Part shown: in pieces, positions 16,101 through 23,684 of the stretch
Numbering within the stretch: position 1 is the stretch's first letter
Layout: the number at the start of each line of letters is the position of its first letter
Assembly (NCBI GenBank): GCA_900318615.1
Contig: ONLK01000028.1
Location: 1 to 40,688, forward strand
Reading direction: 5' to 3'
From: an uncultured Eubacteriales bacterium
GTDB taxonomy: Bacteria > Bacillota > Clostridia > Lachnospirales > Lachnospiraceae
Length of the DNA stretch: 40,688 nucleotides
Position numbers and translations under genes: made by a program
Notes under the pieces: generated by a model
Told to the model about the DNA's origin: nothing
What the model saw: the letters and a program-made list of their open reading frames with translations, nothing else
Databases searched by the model: none

Positions 16101-18119
16101 ATTTTGCGTTTCGGATTTATAAAAAGTGATGGTGAAGCTCCGGCTTTCGCTGCTCGTACGAAGTTTCCAGGATTCTCCCGGCAAAAGCCCTTCAATTATA
16201 AAAGAATCTTCCTGAGGAGAATCGATATAATTATTTCCCTCATAAGTAAGCATTGGGCAATCATCGACGATGTGCATTTCCGGCAGGCCGCCGCCCGGAA
16301 CCGTCACAGTGATCCTCCATTCTGATTCCGCTGAGGTTGTCCCCACAGCCTCTTTTTGAATGCCAAAGTTACTTTCTCCAATCGACCCGACGGTAACCTT
16401 TCCTTCTTCATAGGAATTATGAACCTGCGCTCCATTGACAAGGGTTAAATTCCCCAGCGCCCCGCTGGTATTAATCTTTGTACTGCAGGTAATCTCGTAG
16501 GAGGCTTTTCCATCGGAAGCCGGTGTATGGTACTTCCAGCCAATGGTCCCATGGCTGTCCTTGTACAGGTACAAATCGTTCCAGGAAATACTACGTGTTT
16601 CTGACGTTCCGTTCTCAAAGTTAACTTTAACCGTAATTCCGTCACCATCAAACTGCATAAACGGGCGGCTGTTTTCAGTGATCCAGTCGAAGATATCTGT
16701 GTCTCCCACCGGCATTTTATGATCTTCATTGACCAGGATCTTCCAGGTTTGCTCATAAAGGCCGTCCCCGGCCGGCACCGGATCGCCGGCCGCCGTCTTG
16801 GATATTCTGTGGAATTTTACCTGCCCGGCAAAATCAGCACTGGCTGTTTTCCCGTCGGGCACCTGATCACTCGTGACACGGGCTGTGTTGTTCGTCTGTT
16901 CAACAGAGCCGTTGTAAGTGATCTTTGTATTATCCACGGCGGCACTGTACGTTAGTTTGATAACTTCCCCATCCACGGTCCCCGGAATCGTCACGCGAAA
17001 ACCGTTGTCCACGGAAGCATAATCCGGCGTCACGTTAAGCGTACTATTGATACTGGACTGTGCAGCAACATCCTGATTGAAGGTCAGGGCCGTACCGGTG
17101 AGATGATCTTCGATGATGACATTTTCGTTTACGCCGTTCGAGCGGATCTGCAATTCGTAATGAGCTGTATCGTTTTCCTTGTCATATACAACACTTTTCT
17201 GAATTTCCAGGTCTGACTTTTCTTCATAGACAAAGTCTTTCACAATGTTCTCGTTGAAAACGATCTCTCCGGCTGTCTGATGGAAGGAGGAAGAGATGGC
17301 AATGCTGAATTTGACATTGGGCATCACTTTCAGGCGGTCAAAGTTCGGATCGTCCTGATTAAACCGTACCCGAAGCTGACCGTTCACAACTTCAAACGTG
17401 TTGCCATTGACGACGGCTGTACCCTTCTCATCTTTGACAGTGATAGAGAAGGGGGTGCTTCCAACGTCGTTTATGGTAACACCTTCCGGAAAGCTGTATG
17501 TAAGAAGCGCTTCATCATCAAACTGAACGCCTTCGTTCTCATTAAAACTCAGCGTCATCTCATAGGTACTGTTCGGATTGATGATGTAATTCCCTTCTTC
17601 ATCCTGAGGAGCGCTGATCATCACTTCCGTAAGAAAGTCCGCCAGATTTGTACTGACAGCAGAGCGGGCCTTTCTCATTTTCGGAACGGTTTCTTCCTCT
17701 TTTTCGCTTACAGGCTCTGTCTTGCTGACAGCGTCCGATTCTGAGGCTGATTCTGTGGAAGTCTCAGCTGAAGTTTCATCAGCCGAAGTCTCATCAGCTG
17801 AAGTTTTATCCGCAGCAGAAGGGACACTGGCCGCCGTCTCATCCGTTTCTGATTTTTCGTCTGAGGTTTCTTGCTGATCCGTGTCATTGCCCTCCTGAGG
17901 GATTTGGACCTGGGTTTCTTCCCCACCACCTGCTGAACCCCCGCCTTCCGGTTTTTCTTCGTTCGTTTCCGTATTGCTGCTTTGAACGATTACAGTCCCT
18001 TCCGTTACCGTTTCATCATCGGCGGCAAATACAACGGCTCCGTTGGCAAGCATAGAAATCAATATGCAAAACACACACAGAATTGCCGACGCTTTTTTCA
18101 GTATTCTTCTCTTCCCCAT
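13164..18119 (-). CDS. Cell-surface Cna-B repeat adhesin with variant sorting signal
   Basis: This 1651-residue wall protein has a signal peptide (residues 1-32, ending GAVVFA), a Ser/Thr/Glu/Asp-rich stalk (about 33-150, with SADETSADETSAETS) and large adhesin-like beta domains (about 155-1040). A SpaA-type domain (SITIVKRDSEALSTVLAGATFQ) and five Cna-B domains follow. The C-terminus is TPKTGDKS, a hydrophobic helix and RKRTKRQKSK, a sortase signal with TPKTG in place of LPXTG. Cna-B domains carry the Lys (IPVTKxW), Glu (EIVYxVxE) and Asn (TNT) needed for isopeptide bonds. It probably mediates attachment. No sortase gene is nearby. AAGGAGA precedes the ATG. Regulation by the upstream kinase/Rrf2 operon is possible. 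Confidence 0.92.
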   Translation of the reverse strand: MGKRRILKKASAILCVFCILISMLANGAVVFAADDETVTEGTVIVQSSNTETNEEKPEGGGSAGGGEETQVQIPQEGNDTDQQETSDEKSETDETAASVPSAADKTSADETSADETSAETSTESASESDAVSKTEPVSEKEEETVPKMRKARSAVSTNLADFLTEVMISAPQDEEGNYIINPNSTYEMTLSFNENEGVQFDDEALLTYSFPEGVTINDVGSTPFSITVKDEKGTAVVNGNTFEVVNGQLRVRFNQDDPNFDRLKVMPNVKFSIAISSSFHQTAGEIVFNENIVKDFVYEEKSDLEIQKSVVYDKENDTAHYELQIRSNGVNENVIIEDHLTGTALTFNQDVAAQSSINSTLNVTPDYASVDNGFRVTIPGTVDGEVIKLTYSAAVDNTKITYNGSVEQTNNTARVTSDQVPDGKTASADFAGQVKFHRISKTAAGDPVPAGDGLYEQTWKILVNEDHKMPVGDTDIFDWITENSRPFMQFDGDGITVKVNFENGTSETRSISWNDLYLYKDSHGTIGWKYHTPASDGKASYEITCSTKINTSGALGNLTLVNGAQVHNSYEEGKVTVGSIGESNFGIQKEAVGTTSAESEWRITVTVPGGGLPEMHIVDDCPMLTYEGNNYIDSPQEDSFIIEGLLPGESWKLRTSSESRSFTITFYKSETQNEANKGLLSTADGKPRNIVIHYKTNVHQDWLNLAAQDGYASPALYTHRNYTCAWSGSYRTETVNAMVIPIKPNLVKSFAERSEAEIDGVTYPVFRYSLELSGPAKDGITIRDSFNTDYLKYYEAAGIQILGGVNSTPADGNGTISAANTSGGMDITVSRFPKQSDGSFYPYYQISYSLIPKDKDAFQALNAAAAASQGGIDLENTAKWGSLESERVVNYTYFPYVDKELLTKPTAGNGYIATFEVTINKYAEDLDPASDVLAIQDVLSPNLRFMPDTLTISPENDSIAVQHDDETNTLIFTEVPDETTFVITYQARVLGSGNVTYSNTVKFGNFEKTVEETAVVDSSGTGTGSNPSITIVKRDSEALSTVLAGATFQLFYLEGGERIPVRDKEGKDVTFTTGADGSALIVGNLQKLGWTLWADRTYCLVETAAPAGYKLNEEPVSFILSEHPSSQIEYDITGDRLSLKDEAEKVSIPVTKTWVGPVGADAVVVHLLADGTDTGKTITLSADGNWTGEFDNLRKFDDTGEEIWYSVAEDPMDNYVPRYDGSADTGYTITNINTETLEIPVEKRWIGPAAKSVTINLLADGKVTDSAVLNEENEWKHIFTNLPRYNRTSGQEIVYDVKEVLAEGYEQERSGSVETGFTFTNTITGKVSIPVTKKWIGPAADSVTVELLADGVRAAKAVLNEADGWQYTFTDLDQYHNGVEIEYTIQEIRMDGYDTKITGDQSGYTITNTSTATIEIPVAKQWVGPAAKSVTLQLLADGKAADTIVLNDENEWNYVFKDLAKYDSTDGHEIVYDVQEDPVPGYTRSRSGSVETGFTFINTISGKVSIPVTKKWVGPAADKVTINLYADGVKAADIVLNKSNNWKHTFTNLAQYNRADGHEIVYTIGEKPVDGYKTSITGDMHSGFTVTNTKTSTPPPAGTHTKTPAPSSAGTPKTGDKSHLLLYFAALLLSGAGLVGTILSGRKRTKRQKSK
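13362..14693 (-). repeat. Five tandem Cna-B coding repeats of about 270 bp
   Basis: The W(V/I)GP motif recurs near 14650, 14380, 14110, 13850 and 13580. Repeats 2 and 4 resemble each other (EIPV...AAKSVT...RSGSVETGF), as do repeats 3 and 5 (KVSIPVTKK...AAD.VT...ITGD). This points to duplication of a two-domain unit of about 530 bp. Such repeats can change number by recombination. Confidence 0.85.
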
Positions 18120-18186
18120 AACTTAGTTCTCCTTTATTCGATTTGTCGTAATCCCTGACATCCTGTAAAAGCGTCCGGAAGGCGCA

Positions 18187-18216
18187 ATAATACAGGCTAT
18201 AATAGGAGTATGCCAA
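18187..18216 (-). promoter_or_regulatory. Promoter of the Cna-B adhesin gene
   Basis: On the minus strand TTGGCA (18211-18216), an 18-bp spacer and TATTAT (18187-18192) match consensus at five of six positions each. The leader to the ATG is about 60 nt. A second TATTAT with TTGTTG lies just upstream. Confidence 0.6.
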
Positions 18217-18280
18217 ACCACAACAAACGAGTGACTAATTAAAAGTAACCTTTATCTTAATTGCACCTTAAAATAAAAAA

Positions 18281-18306
18281 AGAGGCGCAGTCCGCGCTGC
18301 GTCTCT
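18281..18306 (-). terminator. Terminator of the kinase-regulator-Rrf2 operon
   Basis: On the minus strand AGAGACGCAG and CTGCGCCTCT pair with one mismatch around a 6-nt loop, followed by TTTTTTTATTTT. It separates the regulatory operon from the downstream adhesin gene. Confidence 0.85.
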
Positions 18307-18337
18307 CAATTTATGATAATCCCATTTTATGATTACC

Positions 18338-18360
18338 GTGTCAAAAGGTACTTTTGACAC
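18338..18360. repeat. Perfect palindrome, repeat copy 2
   Basis: GTGTCAAAAG, GTA, CTTTTGACAC is a perfect 10-bp inverted repeat immediately after the Rrf2 stop codon. With its left flank (18329-18347) it shares 19 identical bases, inverted, with positions 80-98. It could be a dispersed repeat or an operator for the Rrf2 regulator; its location between that gene and its terminator favours a repeat element. Confidence 0.75.
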
Positions 18361-18795
18361 TCATATCATTTTATTTTTGTCCTGCATCTCAAATAAAACA
18401 CCCAGCGTTGCTCCGGCAAGAACCCCTTCTGTTTGTTTTTGAATCTTTCGTATCTGATTTTCAAAGCTTTTATATCCGGCAAAGCGTTTATCAAATACGG
18501 CAAAAAGCTGACAAGTCCCTTCTACCGCCTCAATCACATCCAGCAGTGAATACTCTGATTGTGTTTCAGTTGAGCAATAACTCCTTTCTGCCCTGTCCTG
18601 TCCGGCAGCGGCGATCATCCCCTTTTCTTTCAGGCTTTCACAAACACGTCCGGCAACGAGCTTCGGAGTCCCTGTCTGCATGGCGATTTCACTCAGGGTC
18701 ATCCCTTTTCTCTCTCCGGTATGCCCGACATCACCGTTTTGACGTAAGCAATACAGGATTCGTATTGCGTAATCGGTATCTCTTTTGAGCTGCAT
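18361..18795 (-). CDS. Rrf2 family transcriptional regulator
   Basis: This 144-residue DNA-binding protein starts MQLKRDTDYAIRILYCLRQNG, followed by a winged helix (MTLSEIAMQTGTPKLVAGRVCESLKEKGMI) and the YSLLDVIEAVEG dimer helix typical of Rrf2/IscR/NsrR. It lacks the closely spaced three-Cys cluster that binds Fe-S in IscR and NsrR; its cysteines are scattered. It therefore probably senses something else or acts as an apoprotein. AGGAGG precedes the ATG. It lies 28 bp after the response regulator gene, apparently in the same operon. Confidence 0.88.
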   Translation of the reverse strand: MQLKRDTDYAIRILYCLRQNGDVGHTGERKGMTLSEIAMQTGTPKLVAGRVCESLKEKGMIAAAGQDRAERSYCSTETQSEYSLLDVIEAVEGTCQLFAVFDKRFAGYKSFENQIRKIQKQTEGVLAGATLGVLFEMQDKNKMI

Positions 18796-18823
18796 GGCTG
18801 CAATACCTCCTTACTTTTATTGC

Positions 18824-19612
18824 TCAAGTCATATCGTTCAGAATGCCGGCGAGAATATACTCTCCCCAGGAGTATTCTGACATAAATTCGCCTTCGAAAC
18901 GATCCCTTGTTCCTGTGTTTTTATCCTGCCAGTCATAATAGTCGCAGTCAAAAAGTGCAGTATTTACAAGCTGGCCTCTTTTCGTGGAAATCAAAAGATC
19001 TTCAAGATGTTCTTCCTTCAATACCTGCTTCAATCTTCTCAGAGCGTTATAATATACGGTCATCTCCACATTTCCATAGGGCCTGTCTTCCCATACTGTA
19101 CTGTAGATTTCCTCGTTGCTGATTTCTTTTCCACGCCTTGTCACAATAAGCGCCAGGATTTCCTTCGCTTTTCCGGCCAAAGGAAGTGGTTTGCCGTTTC
19201 TTAAAACCAGGAAACGGCCGAATGTCTGGATGAACAGTTCCTTATGCTGCCGCTGAAGAAGAAGCCGCAGCCGCTCCATCGCCATTTCAAGGGTTTCTTT
19301 ATTATACGGTTTCAGTATATAGTAGTCTCCGCCGATCTGATTAAAGTCCCATAAGTAGTTATCATGCGCAGAGACAAATACGATAATTACATCAGGCCGG
19401 ATAAGTCTTAGCTCTTTTGCCAGCTGAACGCCGTTTTTGATCGGCATGGCAACGTCCAGGAAGGCCGCTTCAAAAAATTGTTCTGCCGCATAGTTCAGCG
19501 CTTTTTCAGCGGATTCAAACTGTCCGACAACGTTCAGGTCTGGAATTTCCGCAGCCAGCCTTGCGAACCTTTTCAGCATTACCGGTTCATCATCAACTAT
19601 AATCGCTCTCAT
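18824..19612 (-). CDS. Response regulator with SARP/winged-helix output
   Basis: The 262-residue protein has a receiver domain (about 1-118) with the acidic pocket VDDEP, phospho-acceptor Asp in FLDVAMP, Ser in FVSAHD and Lys in LKPYN. A winged-helix segment follows (about 130-215, FGRFLVLRNGKPLPLAGKAKEILALI), then a short acidic region (CDYYDWQ...EGEFMSEYSWGEYIL) reminiscent of the bacterial transcriptional activation domain of SARP regulators. This output is neither LytTR nor OmpR-like in detail. It overlaps the kinase gene by 4 bp (ATGA), so the two are translationally coupled and almost certainly cognate. Confidence 0.88.
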   Translation of the reverse strand: MRAIIVDDEPVMLKRFARLAAEIPDLNVVGQFESAEKALNYAAEQFFEAAFLDVAMPIKNGVQLAKELRLIRPDVIIVFVSAHDNYLWDFNQIGGDYYILKPYNKETLEMAMERLRLLLQRQHKELFIQTFGRFLVLRNGKPLPLAGKAKEILALIVTRRGKEISNEEIYSTVWEDRPYGNVEMTVYYNALRRLKQVLKEEHLEDLLISTKRGQLVNTALFDCDYYDWQDKNTGTRDRFEGEFMSEYSWGEYILAGILNDMT

Positions 19613-21126
19613 TGTTCTGTATTCTCTTTGTCTGGCACCGTGATGATCACCGTCGTCCCGATACCAACCTCACTTTCAATCTTAACTTTTGCATGCATCA
19701 TTTTATCGAGCCGAAAAATGACATTCTTTAATCCGGTTGAATTCTGCCTTCCCTCCGAAAGATCCGTCTGAAACTTCTCCACGTCGAAACCAACCCCATT
19801 GTCTTCTACCGTGATCTGCACCGTATCTTCTTTCTTTTCCGTCTGAATAACAACCAGTCCGCCCTGTTCACCCCGCTCATATATGCCGTGTCGAATCGCG
19901 TTTTCCACCAGAGGCTGAACGCTGAAAGGAAGGATGAAAAAATCCCTGAACCGGATATTGTAGAGAACATTCAGTTTATCTCCAAAGCGCATCTTCTCGA
20001 TATTGACATATGCCTTGATGTTTGCCAGCTCCTGATCAAACGGGAGGGGGGCGTCATTGGCCATGGCACGAATGCAGCTTCGAAGGTGGATCGAAAAATC
20101 TCCGATCAGTTCAGACGCATATACCGGATCACTCAATACTATTTCCTGGATTGTCCCCAGCGTATTGTACAAAAAATGCGGCTGCATCTGGCTGGTAAAA
20201 TTTCGAAGGCGGATCAGCTGAAGCTCATTTTCCATATCGCGAAGCTCTTTCTCTTTCCGCTGCTGCTCTGTCAGATCGTACAGAACGCAGAAGGCAAAAA
20301 TATCTCCGGAAACGCTATCCTGATACAGATAGAAAACGATATTGCAGGGCTGCATCTGCCCTTCTGCCGCTTTTATTGAAAAAGATGCGGAAGCCCGTTT
20401 CTCTCCCCTTTCAAAGAACTTCATCAGATAGCTCCGGTCACTGATTTTTATAAAGCAATCTTTGCTTACGGTCACCATATGTTCCGCATGCCACTTCATA
20501 AAGGTGCTGTACGGCAATGTGCCGTTCTTTGCGGCGGCACGAAAGCTGTCAGGGAGCACAGCATGAAGGTTATAAGGAGAATGGTCCAGGATCGTGTCCG
20601 TTGTGAGATTAACCTCCAAATAGCCCTCCGCACTGGCAAGGATTGCGTCGAGGTGGCTGAGTTCTTTGCTGTGCATGGCCGTCAGCTTCTCAGCCAGTTC
20701 TTTGTCCTGCCTGAAGACAGCATCCACATTCCGGATGCCGATCAGAAAATGAGGGCGCCCTTCAACCAGTTCCTTCGTTGCCCTGAGTTTATGGTACAAA
20801 GGCTGACCATCGATCATCAGCCGGAAAACAAACGTATAAAATTTATCCCTGCTTAATCCGGCGCACAAGGCTTCTTTAGAAAGCATCCGATGGGCAAATT
20901 CCTGATCTTCAATATATATCTTTTTGAGCATATTACTTTCCAATGCATCAAAAAAATTATCTCCGTGATCTTCCAGACGTAAGGAGCTATATGAATTACT
21001 CTCATGAAAGCATTGAAAGGCAGACGTCCCGACATCGACCGCATAAATGCTCTCGTAACTTTCAAACAGCGCCTTGACAATCGCCTCATGAGACAACGCG
21101 TTGTGTTTTTTGCTGTTGACACTCAT
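19609..21126 (-). CDS. Soluble LytS-type sensor histidine kinase
   Basis: The 505-residue kinase has no transmembrane segment. Residues 1-290 look like two PAS-like sensory units (the second includes SFSIKAAEGQMQPCNIVFYLYQD). A coiled coil (EQQRKEKELRDMENELQ) leads into the His_kinase domain with phospho-acceptor His in QMQPHFLYNTLG. The ATPase domain has VQPLVENAIRHG, VEDNGVGF and STGLKNV. The sensor is thus cytoplasmic and may read a metabolite, redox state or partner protein. AAGGA precedes ATG 21126. It heads the operon with the response regulator and Rrf2. Confidence 0.88.
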   Translation of the reverse strand: MSVNSKKHNALSHEAIVKALFESYESIYAVDVGTSAFQCFHESNSYSSLRLEDHGDNFFDALESNMLKKIYIEDQEFAHRMLSKEALCAGLSRDKFYTFVFRLMIDGQPLYHKLRATKELVEGRPHFLIGIRNVDAVFRQDKELAEKLTAMHSKELSHLDAILASAEGYLEVNLTTDTILDHSPYNLHAVLPDSFRAAAKNGTLPYSTFMKWHAEHMVTVSKDCFIKISDRSYLMKFFERGEKRASASFSIKAAEGQMQPCNIVFYLYQDSVSGDIFAFCVLYDLTEQQRKEKELRDMENELQLIRLRNFTSQMQPHFLYNTLGTIQEIVLSDPVYASELIGDFSIHLRSCIRAMANDAPLPFDQELANIKAYVNIEKMRFGDKLNVLYNIRFRDFFILPFSVQPLVENAIRHGIYERGEQGGLVVIQTEKKEDTVQITVEDNGVGFDVEKFQTDLSEGRQNSTGLKNVIFRLDKMMHAKVKIESEVGIGTTVIITVPDKENTEQ

Positions 21127-21368
21127 TGTTTCATTCCTTTCTCGAAAGAGAGTTCACAGGATTGCAGAACAAACTGTCAACTGATTTTTATTTTACAAAG
21201 CAGAAACTAATCGATTACTAACACTCCTGTTTCCTGAGTTCTTCCTGTCAGGACCTCTGAAGCCGTCATCAGCAGGAGACACCCGGTCCAACCCGGACCG
21301 TCTGTATTTTACAGGACGGCAGAGCGCCGCTGCGTGCAAAGTCCTATTCTCTCCGTAATTTTAAAAAA
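21127..21368. other. Upstream region of the kinase operon
   Basis: This gene-free stretch must hold the kinase operon promoter. A perfect TTGACA is present on the minus strand (21175-21180), but only a poor -10 (TGTGAA) follows it at 16 bp. A TAATCGATTA palindrome lies at about 21208-21217. Two hairpins (GGTCC/GGACC near 21286-21300 and CCGTCTGTA/TACAGGACGG near 21309-21330) have no T-tract. I see no ORF. Confidence 0.4.
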
Positions 21369-21397
21369 GAGTGATACCAGTCAAACCGGTACCACTC
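21369..21397 (-). terminator. Terminator after the DUF2200 gene
   Basis: On the minus strand GAGTGGTACCGG pairs with CTGGTATCACTC (12 bp including two G-U pairs) around TTTGA, followed by TTTTTT. It lies 16 bp past the DUF2200 stop. Confidence 0.9.
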
Positions 21398-21413
21398 CGA
21401 TCGGGCACATCTT

Positions 21414-21749
21414 TCATCTCTTTATTTTATCCAGCCCCTTCCCTTTTGACAGCTCATCCACCAGCTTATCCAGCTGTCGGATCTTTTTCATCATCGGTTC
21501 TTTGATCGTCTCCACCTTCACGCCGCAGACGGAACCGGTAATAAGTTCAGCACGTGGATTGTAGGCTGGTGCGTTCTCAAAAAATTCCGCGCAGGTTACA
21601 TCAAGATTGGCCGTTCGCATATCATATCCGGTCAGCCACGCGGTTATTTCGTCAACCTCTGCCTTTGTGCGGCCTTTCTTTTCTGCCTTAGTCACCAGCA
21701 GTGAATAAACTTTGGCCATCTTCATGTCATAAACAGATTGTCTGGGCAT
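21414..21749 (-). CDS. DUF2200 family protein
   Basis: This 111-residue protein shows the family pattern KVYSLLVTKAEKKGRTKAEVDEITAWLTGY, then FFENAPAYNPRAELITGSVCGVKVE and the C-terminal IRQLDKLVDELSKGK. Its biochemical role is unknown. GGAGGA precedes the ATG. It is the last gene of a likely GNAT-DUF1905-DUF2200 operon, 25 bp after the DUF1905 gene. Confidence 0.88.
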   Translation of the reverse strand: MPRQSVYDMKMAKVYSLLVTKAEKKGRTKAEVDEITAWLTGYDMRTANLDVTCAEFFENAPAYNPRAELITGSVCGVKVETIKEPMMKKIRQLDKLVDELSKGKGLDKIKR

Positions 21750-21774
21750 CGTTACGATCTCCTCCTTATCGAAT

Positions 21775-22065
21775 TCACACGTTCCTTGCGCGAATCACAA
21801 CGTGGACACTGTCCCCGTCCTCTTTGTTCAGCTGTTTCCTGATCGATTTCAGGATCCCGATGATATAGCATACCTTTCCGTTCTCATCCCTCACACCCAT
21901 GTTGACAATGCTGCCATCGTAAGGGATTCCATCAAATTCGGCATGGACTTTCACTCGTCCCTTCCCGAATTCTTCCCGGATATTCCATGGGAAGATGATA
22001 TAAGCTCCGCCCCTGTCCGGAATTGCATGGATAATTCCGTTATATTCATACGTTTTTTGTTCCAC
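21775..22065 (-). CDS. DUF1905 domain protein
   Basis: This 96-residue protein matches DUF1905 (YIIFPWNIREEFGKGRVKVHAEFDGIPYDGSIVNMG, then CYIIGILKSIRKQLNKEDGDSVHVVI). The domain is a small beta barrel often fused to or encoded beside YdeI/OmdA proteins; here it stands alone. The start codon is GTG at 22065, preceded by AAAGGTG. It sits between the acetyltransferase and DUF2200 genes on the same strand. Its role is unknown. Confidence 0.85.
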   Translation of the reverse strand: MEQKTYEYNGIIHAIPDRGGAYIIFPWNIREEFGKGRVKVHAEFDGIPYDGSIVNMGVRDENGKVCYIIGILKSIRKQLNKEDGDSVHVVIRARNV

Positions 22066-22124
22066 AGATGCACCTTTCTGAGTATCCTTAAAAACGGAAC
22101 GCTATCGGCCTTCCGGCACATTTA

Positions 22125-22559
22125 TCAAAGCTCTTTTCCCATCAGGATGACCCGCTCTTCTTTCTTAAATCCGTATTTTCCGTAGAAAGCCGGCAATGCA
22201 CCTTCTCCTGCCGTGATAAGATTGATTCCGACCATCCCCTGGCTTTTCACATCATCAATGCATTTTTCCATCAGCGCTGTGGCTATTCCCTGTCTCTGAT
22301 AAGCCGGATCGACCGCCAGGTCATTAATTTCGAACGTGCGCCCATAGTGAAACAGCATTGATGCTCCCAGAATAAAACCGGCCACTTCATTGTTCTGAAC
22401 ATACTCCAGCCCATAGGATTGTTTCGATTCCATGATTTCTCTCACATGAATTTCAGCATCTTCCGGCTTCCACGGATCGTTCCACGGGGCGCCTGAAAAA
22501 GCAGCAGCATATATTTCACCATATCTGGCTGCATGATCCAACGTCATCCTTCTTATCAT
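22125..22559 (-). CDS. GNAT family N-acetyltransferase
   Basis: This 144-residue protein has the GNAT fold: an N-terminal recognition part (MIRRMTLDHAARYGEIYAAAF), the strand EINDLAVDPAYQRQGIATALMEKCI with the acetyl-CoA pyrophosphate loop QRQGIA, and the C-terminal ALPAFYGKYGFKKEERVILMGKEL. The acceptor substrate is unknown. ATG 22559 is preceded by GGGAGGA, so the 19 upstream codons in frame are left out. It is probably the first gene of a three-gene operon. Confidence 0.88.
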   Translation of the reverse strand: MIRRMTLDHAARYGEIYAAAFSGAPWNDPWKPEDAEIHVREIMESKQSYGLEYVQNNEVAGFILGASMLFHYGRTFEINDLAVDPAYQRQGIATALMEKCIDDVKSQGMVGINLITAGEGALPAFYGKYGFKKEERVILMGKEL

Positions 22560-22816
22560 ACAAATCCTCCCTGAAAAAACTGTCAGGATATTTCCATTAT
22601 TTTTGCATCCTGCCATTTCTATAAAAATACTATATAGTTATGTAAAAAGCCACTCCGATTATGATGCCGCTTCTGAAAGAAGACAGAAACGGCATAGTAA
22701 AAAAGTCAGCGAAATAAACCGCCAGCTTTCTGAAATGTGCCTGTATACCTAAGTCCGCGATATGCACTCCTTCGATCCGTCGGTGCTTCATTTTGCCGGA
22801 AATGCGGTATAAATAA

Positions 22817-22840
22817 GCTCCGGGCAAAGTCGCCCGGAGC
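22817..22840 (-). terminator. Terminator after the 196-aa gene
   Basis: GCTCCGGGC and GCCCGGAGC form a perfect 9-bp stem with a 6-nt loop just past the stop at 22845. On the minus strand it is followed by TTATTTATA, a modest T-rich tail. Confidence 0.75.
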
Positions 22841-22844
22841 CATT

Positions 22845-23435
22845 TTAAGCTGCCTGTATTGTATAATGACTTGAATCCTGCACCGACAGCCTGAGGCCGC
22901 TCCCGGAGAGCATTCCATCCATAACGCTTTTGCGAAGCTGATAATAAGTATGTACATCCCCACCCTGGGAAGTCCAGGCTTCGTCATGCAGATCCCTTGT
23001 CTGTGTCCATGACAGGCTCTGATCCGTGCTCTCCGTAACCAGGTTAACCTGATCACAAGGCATCCCGTTAACAAAAAAATCCTCAAACGCCTTATAGGCA
23101 TCCGACGGAGTTGTTCCTGCGGGCAGAGCATACGATACGCCAAAGTTGTAAGCCCCGCGAAGAAGGGAAGAGAGATAATCCGGCTCCCGGGAAATCAGGA
23201 ACAGCACCAGCGCGGCATACCGCTGCTCAGCGTCCGAAATCCGGGCCTGAAGCCAGCCGTGGATATTCCCCTCGTCGATCACCGTTTCCAGCGCCGGCAC
23301 GTCACGAACATAGCTGTTTACGTCTGTAAGTCTGCCATCCTTTACGGCAGCTTCTGCCAGCTGGCGCGTGAGCTCTTCCTGTCTGCCGATCTTGCTGTAA
23401 AGCCAGTTGTGGATAGGTCCTAAAAATTTACTCAT
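22845..23435 (-). CDS. Conserved protein of unknown function in the redox cluster
   Basis: I do not recognise a named domain in this 196-residue soluble protein (MSKFLGPIHNWLYSKIGRQEEL... SVQDSSHYTIQAA). It looks mostly helical, with two single Trp-rich spots (NWLYSK, SWTQTRDLHDEAW) and one Cys (GMPCDQVN). It starts 6 bp after the stop of the HCP-associated disulfide gene and must share its transcript and its GTTGT-N4-ACAAC control. A role together with that protein in NO or redox stress is inferred from position only. Confidence 0.8.
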   Translation of the reverse strand: MSKFLGPIHNWLYSKIGRQEELTRQLAEAAVKDGRLTDVNSYVRDVPALETVIDEGNIHGWLQARISDAEQRYAALVLFLISREPDYLSSLLRGAYNFGVSYALPAGTTPSDAYKAFEDFFVNGMPCDQVNLVTESTDQSLSWTQTRDLHDEAWTSQGGDVHTYYQLRKSVMDGMLSGSGLRLSVQDSSHYTIQAA

Positions 23436-23441
23436 ACTTTC

Positions 23442-23654
23442 TTACCCCCAGGTCTCTGCGATTTTCTCGTTGACGGCATCCACGACAGCAGAAGGTTCCA
23501 GCCCGTGGACGGCACAGGCGTTGGCAAGGCTTTCCGCCTGGGAAGCAGGGCAGCCGAGGCAGTGCATGCCGCTGGAGAGCAGCACATCGATAGTTTCCGG
23601 ATATGTTTGAACAATCTCACCCACCAGGGTGTCGTAAGTAACATAGTTTTTCAT
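23442..23654 (-). CDS. Hybrid-cluster-protein-associated redox disulfide protein (DUF1858)
   Basis: This 70-residue protein has the DUF1858/TIGR03980 pattern: VTYDTLVGEIVQTYPETIDVLLSSGMHCLGCPASQAESLANAC. The CLGC pair is the predicted redox disulfide or metal site. Relatives are encoded beside hybrid cluster protein (NO detoxification) genes or form the N-terminal domain of ScdA/RIC iron-sulfur repair proteins. AGGAGGA precedes the ATG. A TATAAT box and a GTTGT-N4-ACAAC operator in class II position lie directly upstream. No hcp gene is in the window. Confidence 0.9.
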   Translation of the reverse strand: MKNYVTYDTLVGEIVQTYPETIDVLLSSGMHCLGCPASQAESLANACAVHGLEPSAVVDAVNEKIAETWG

Positions 23655-23684
23655 GGGTTGTTCCTCCTTTTGTTTTCTAAGCGC

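Noticed and set aside
18338-18360. Perfect palindrome as part of the Rrf2 operon terminator
   Set aside because: No T-tract follows it, and a separate strong terminator lies at 18281-18306.
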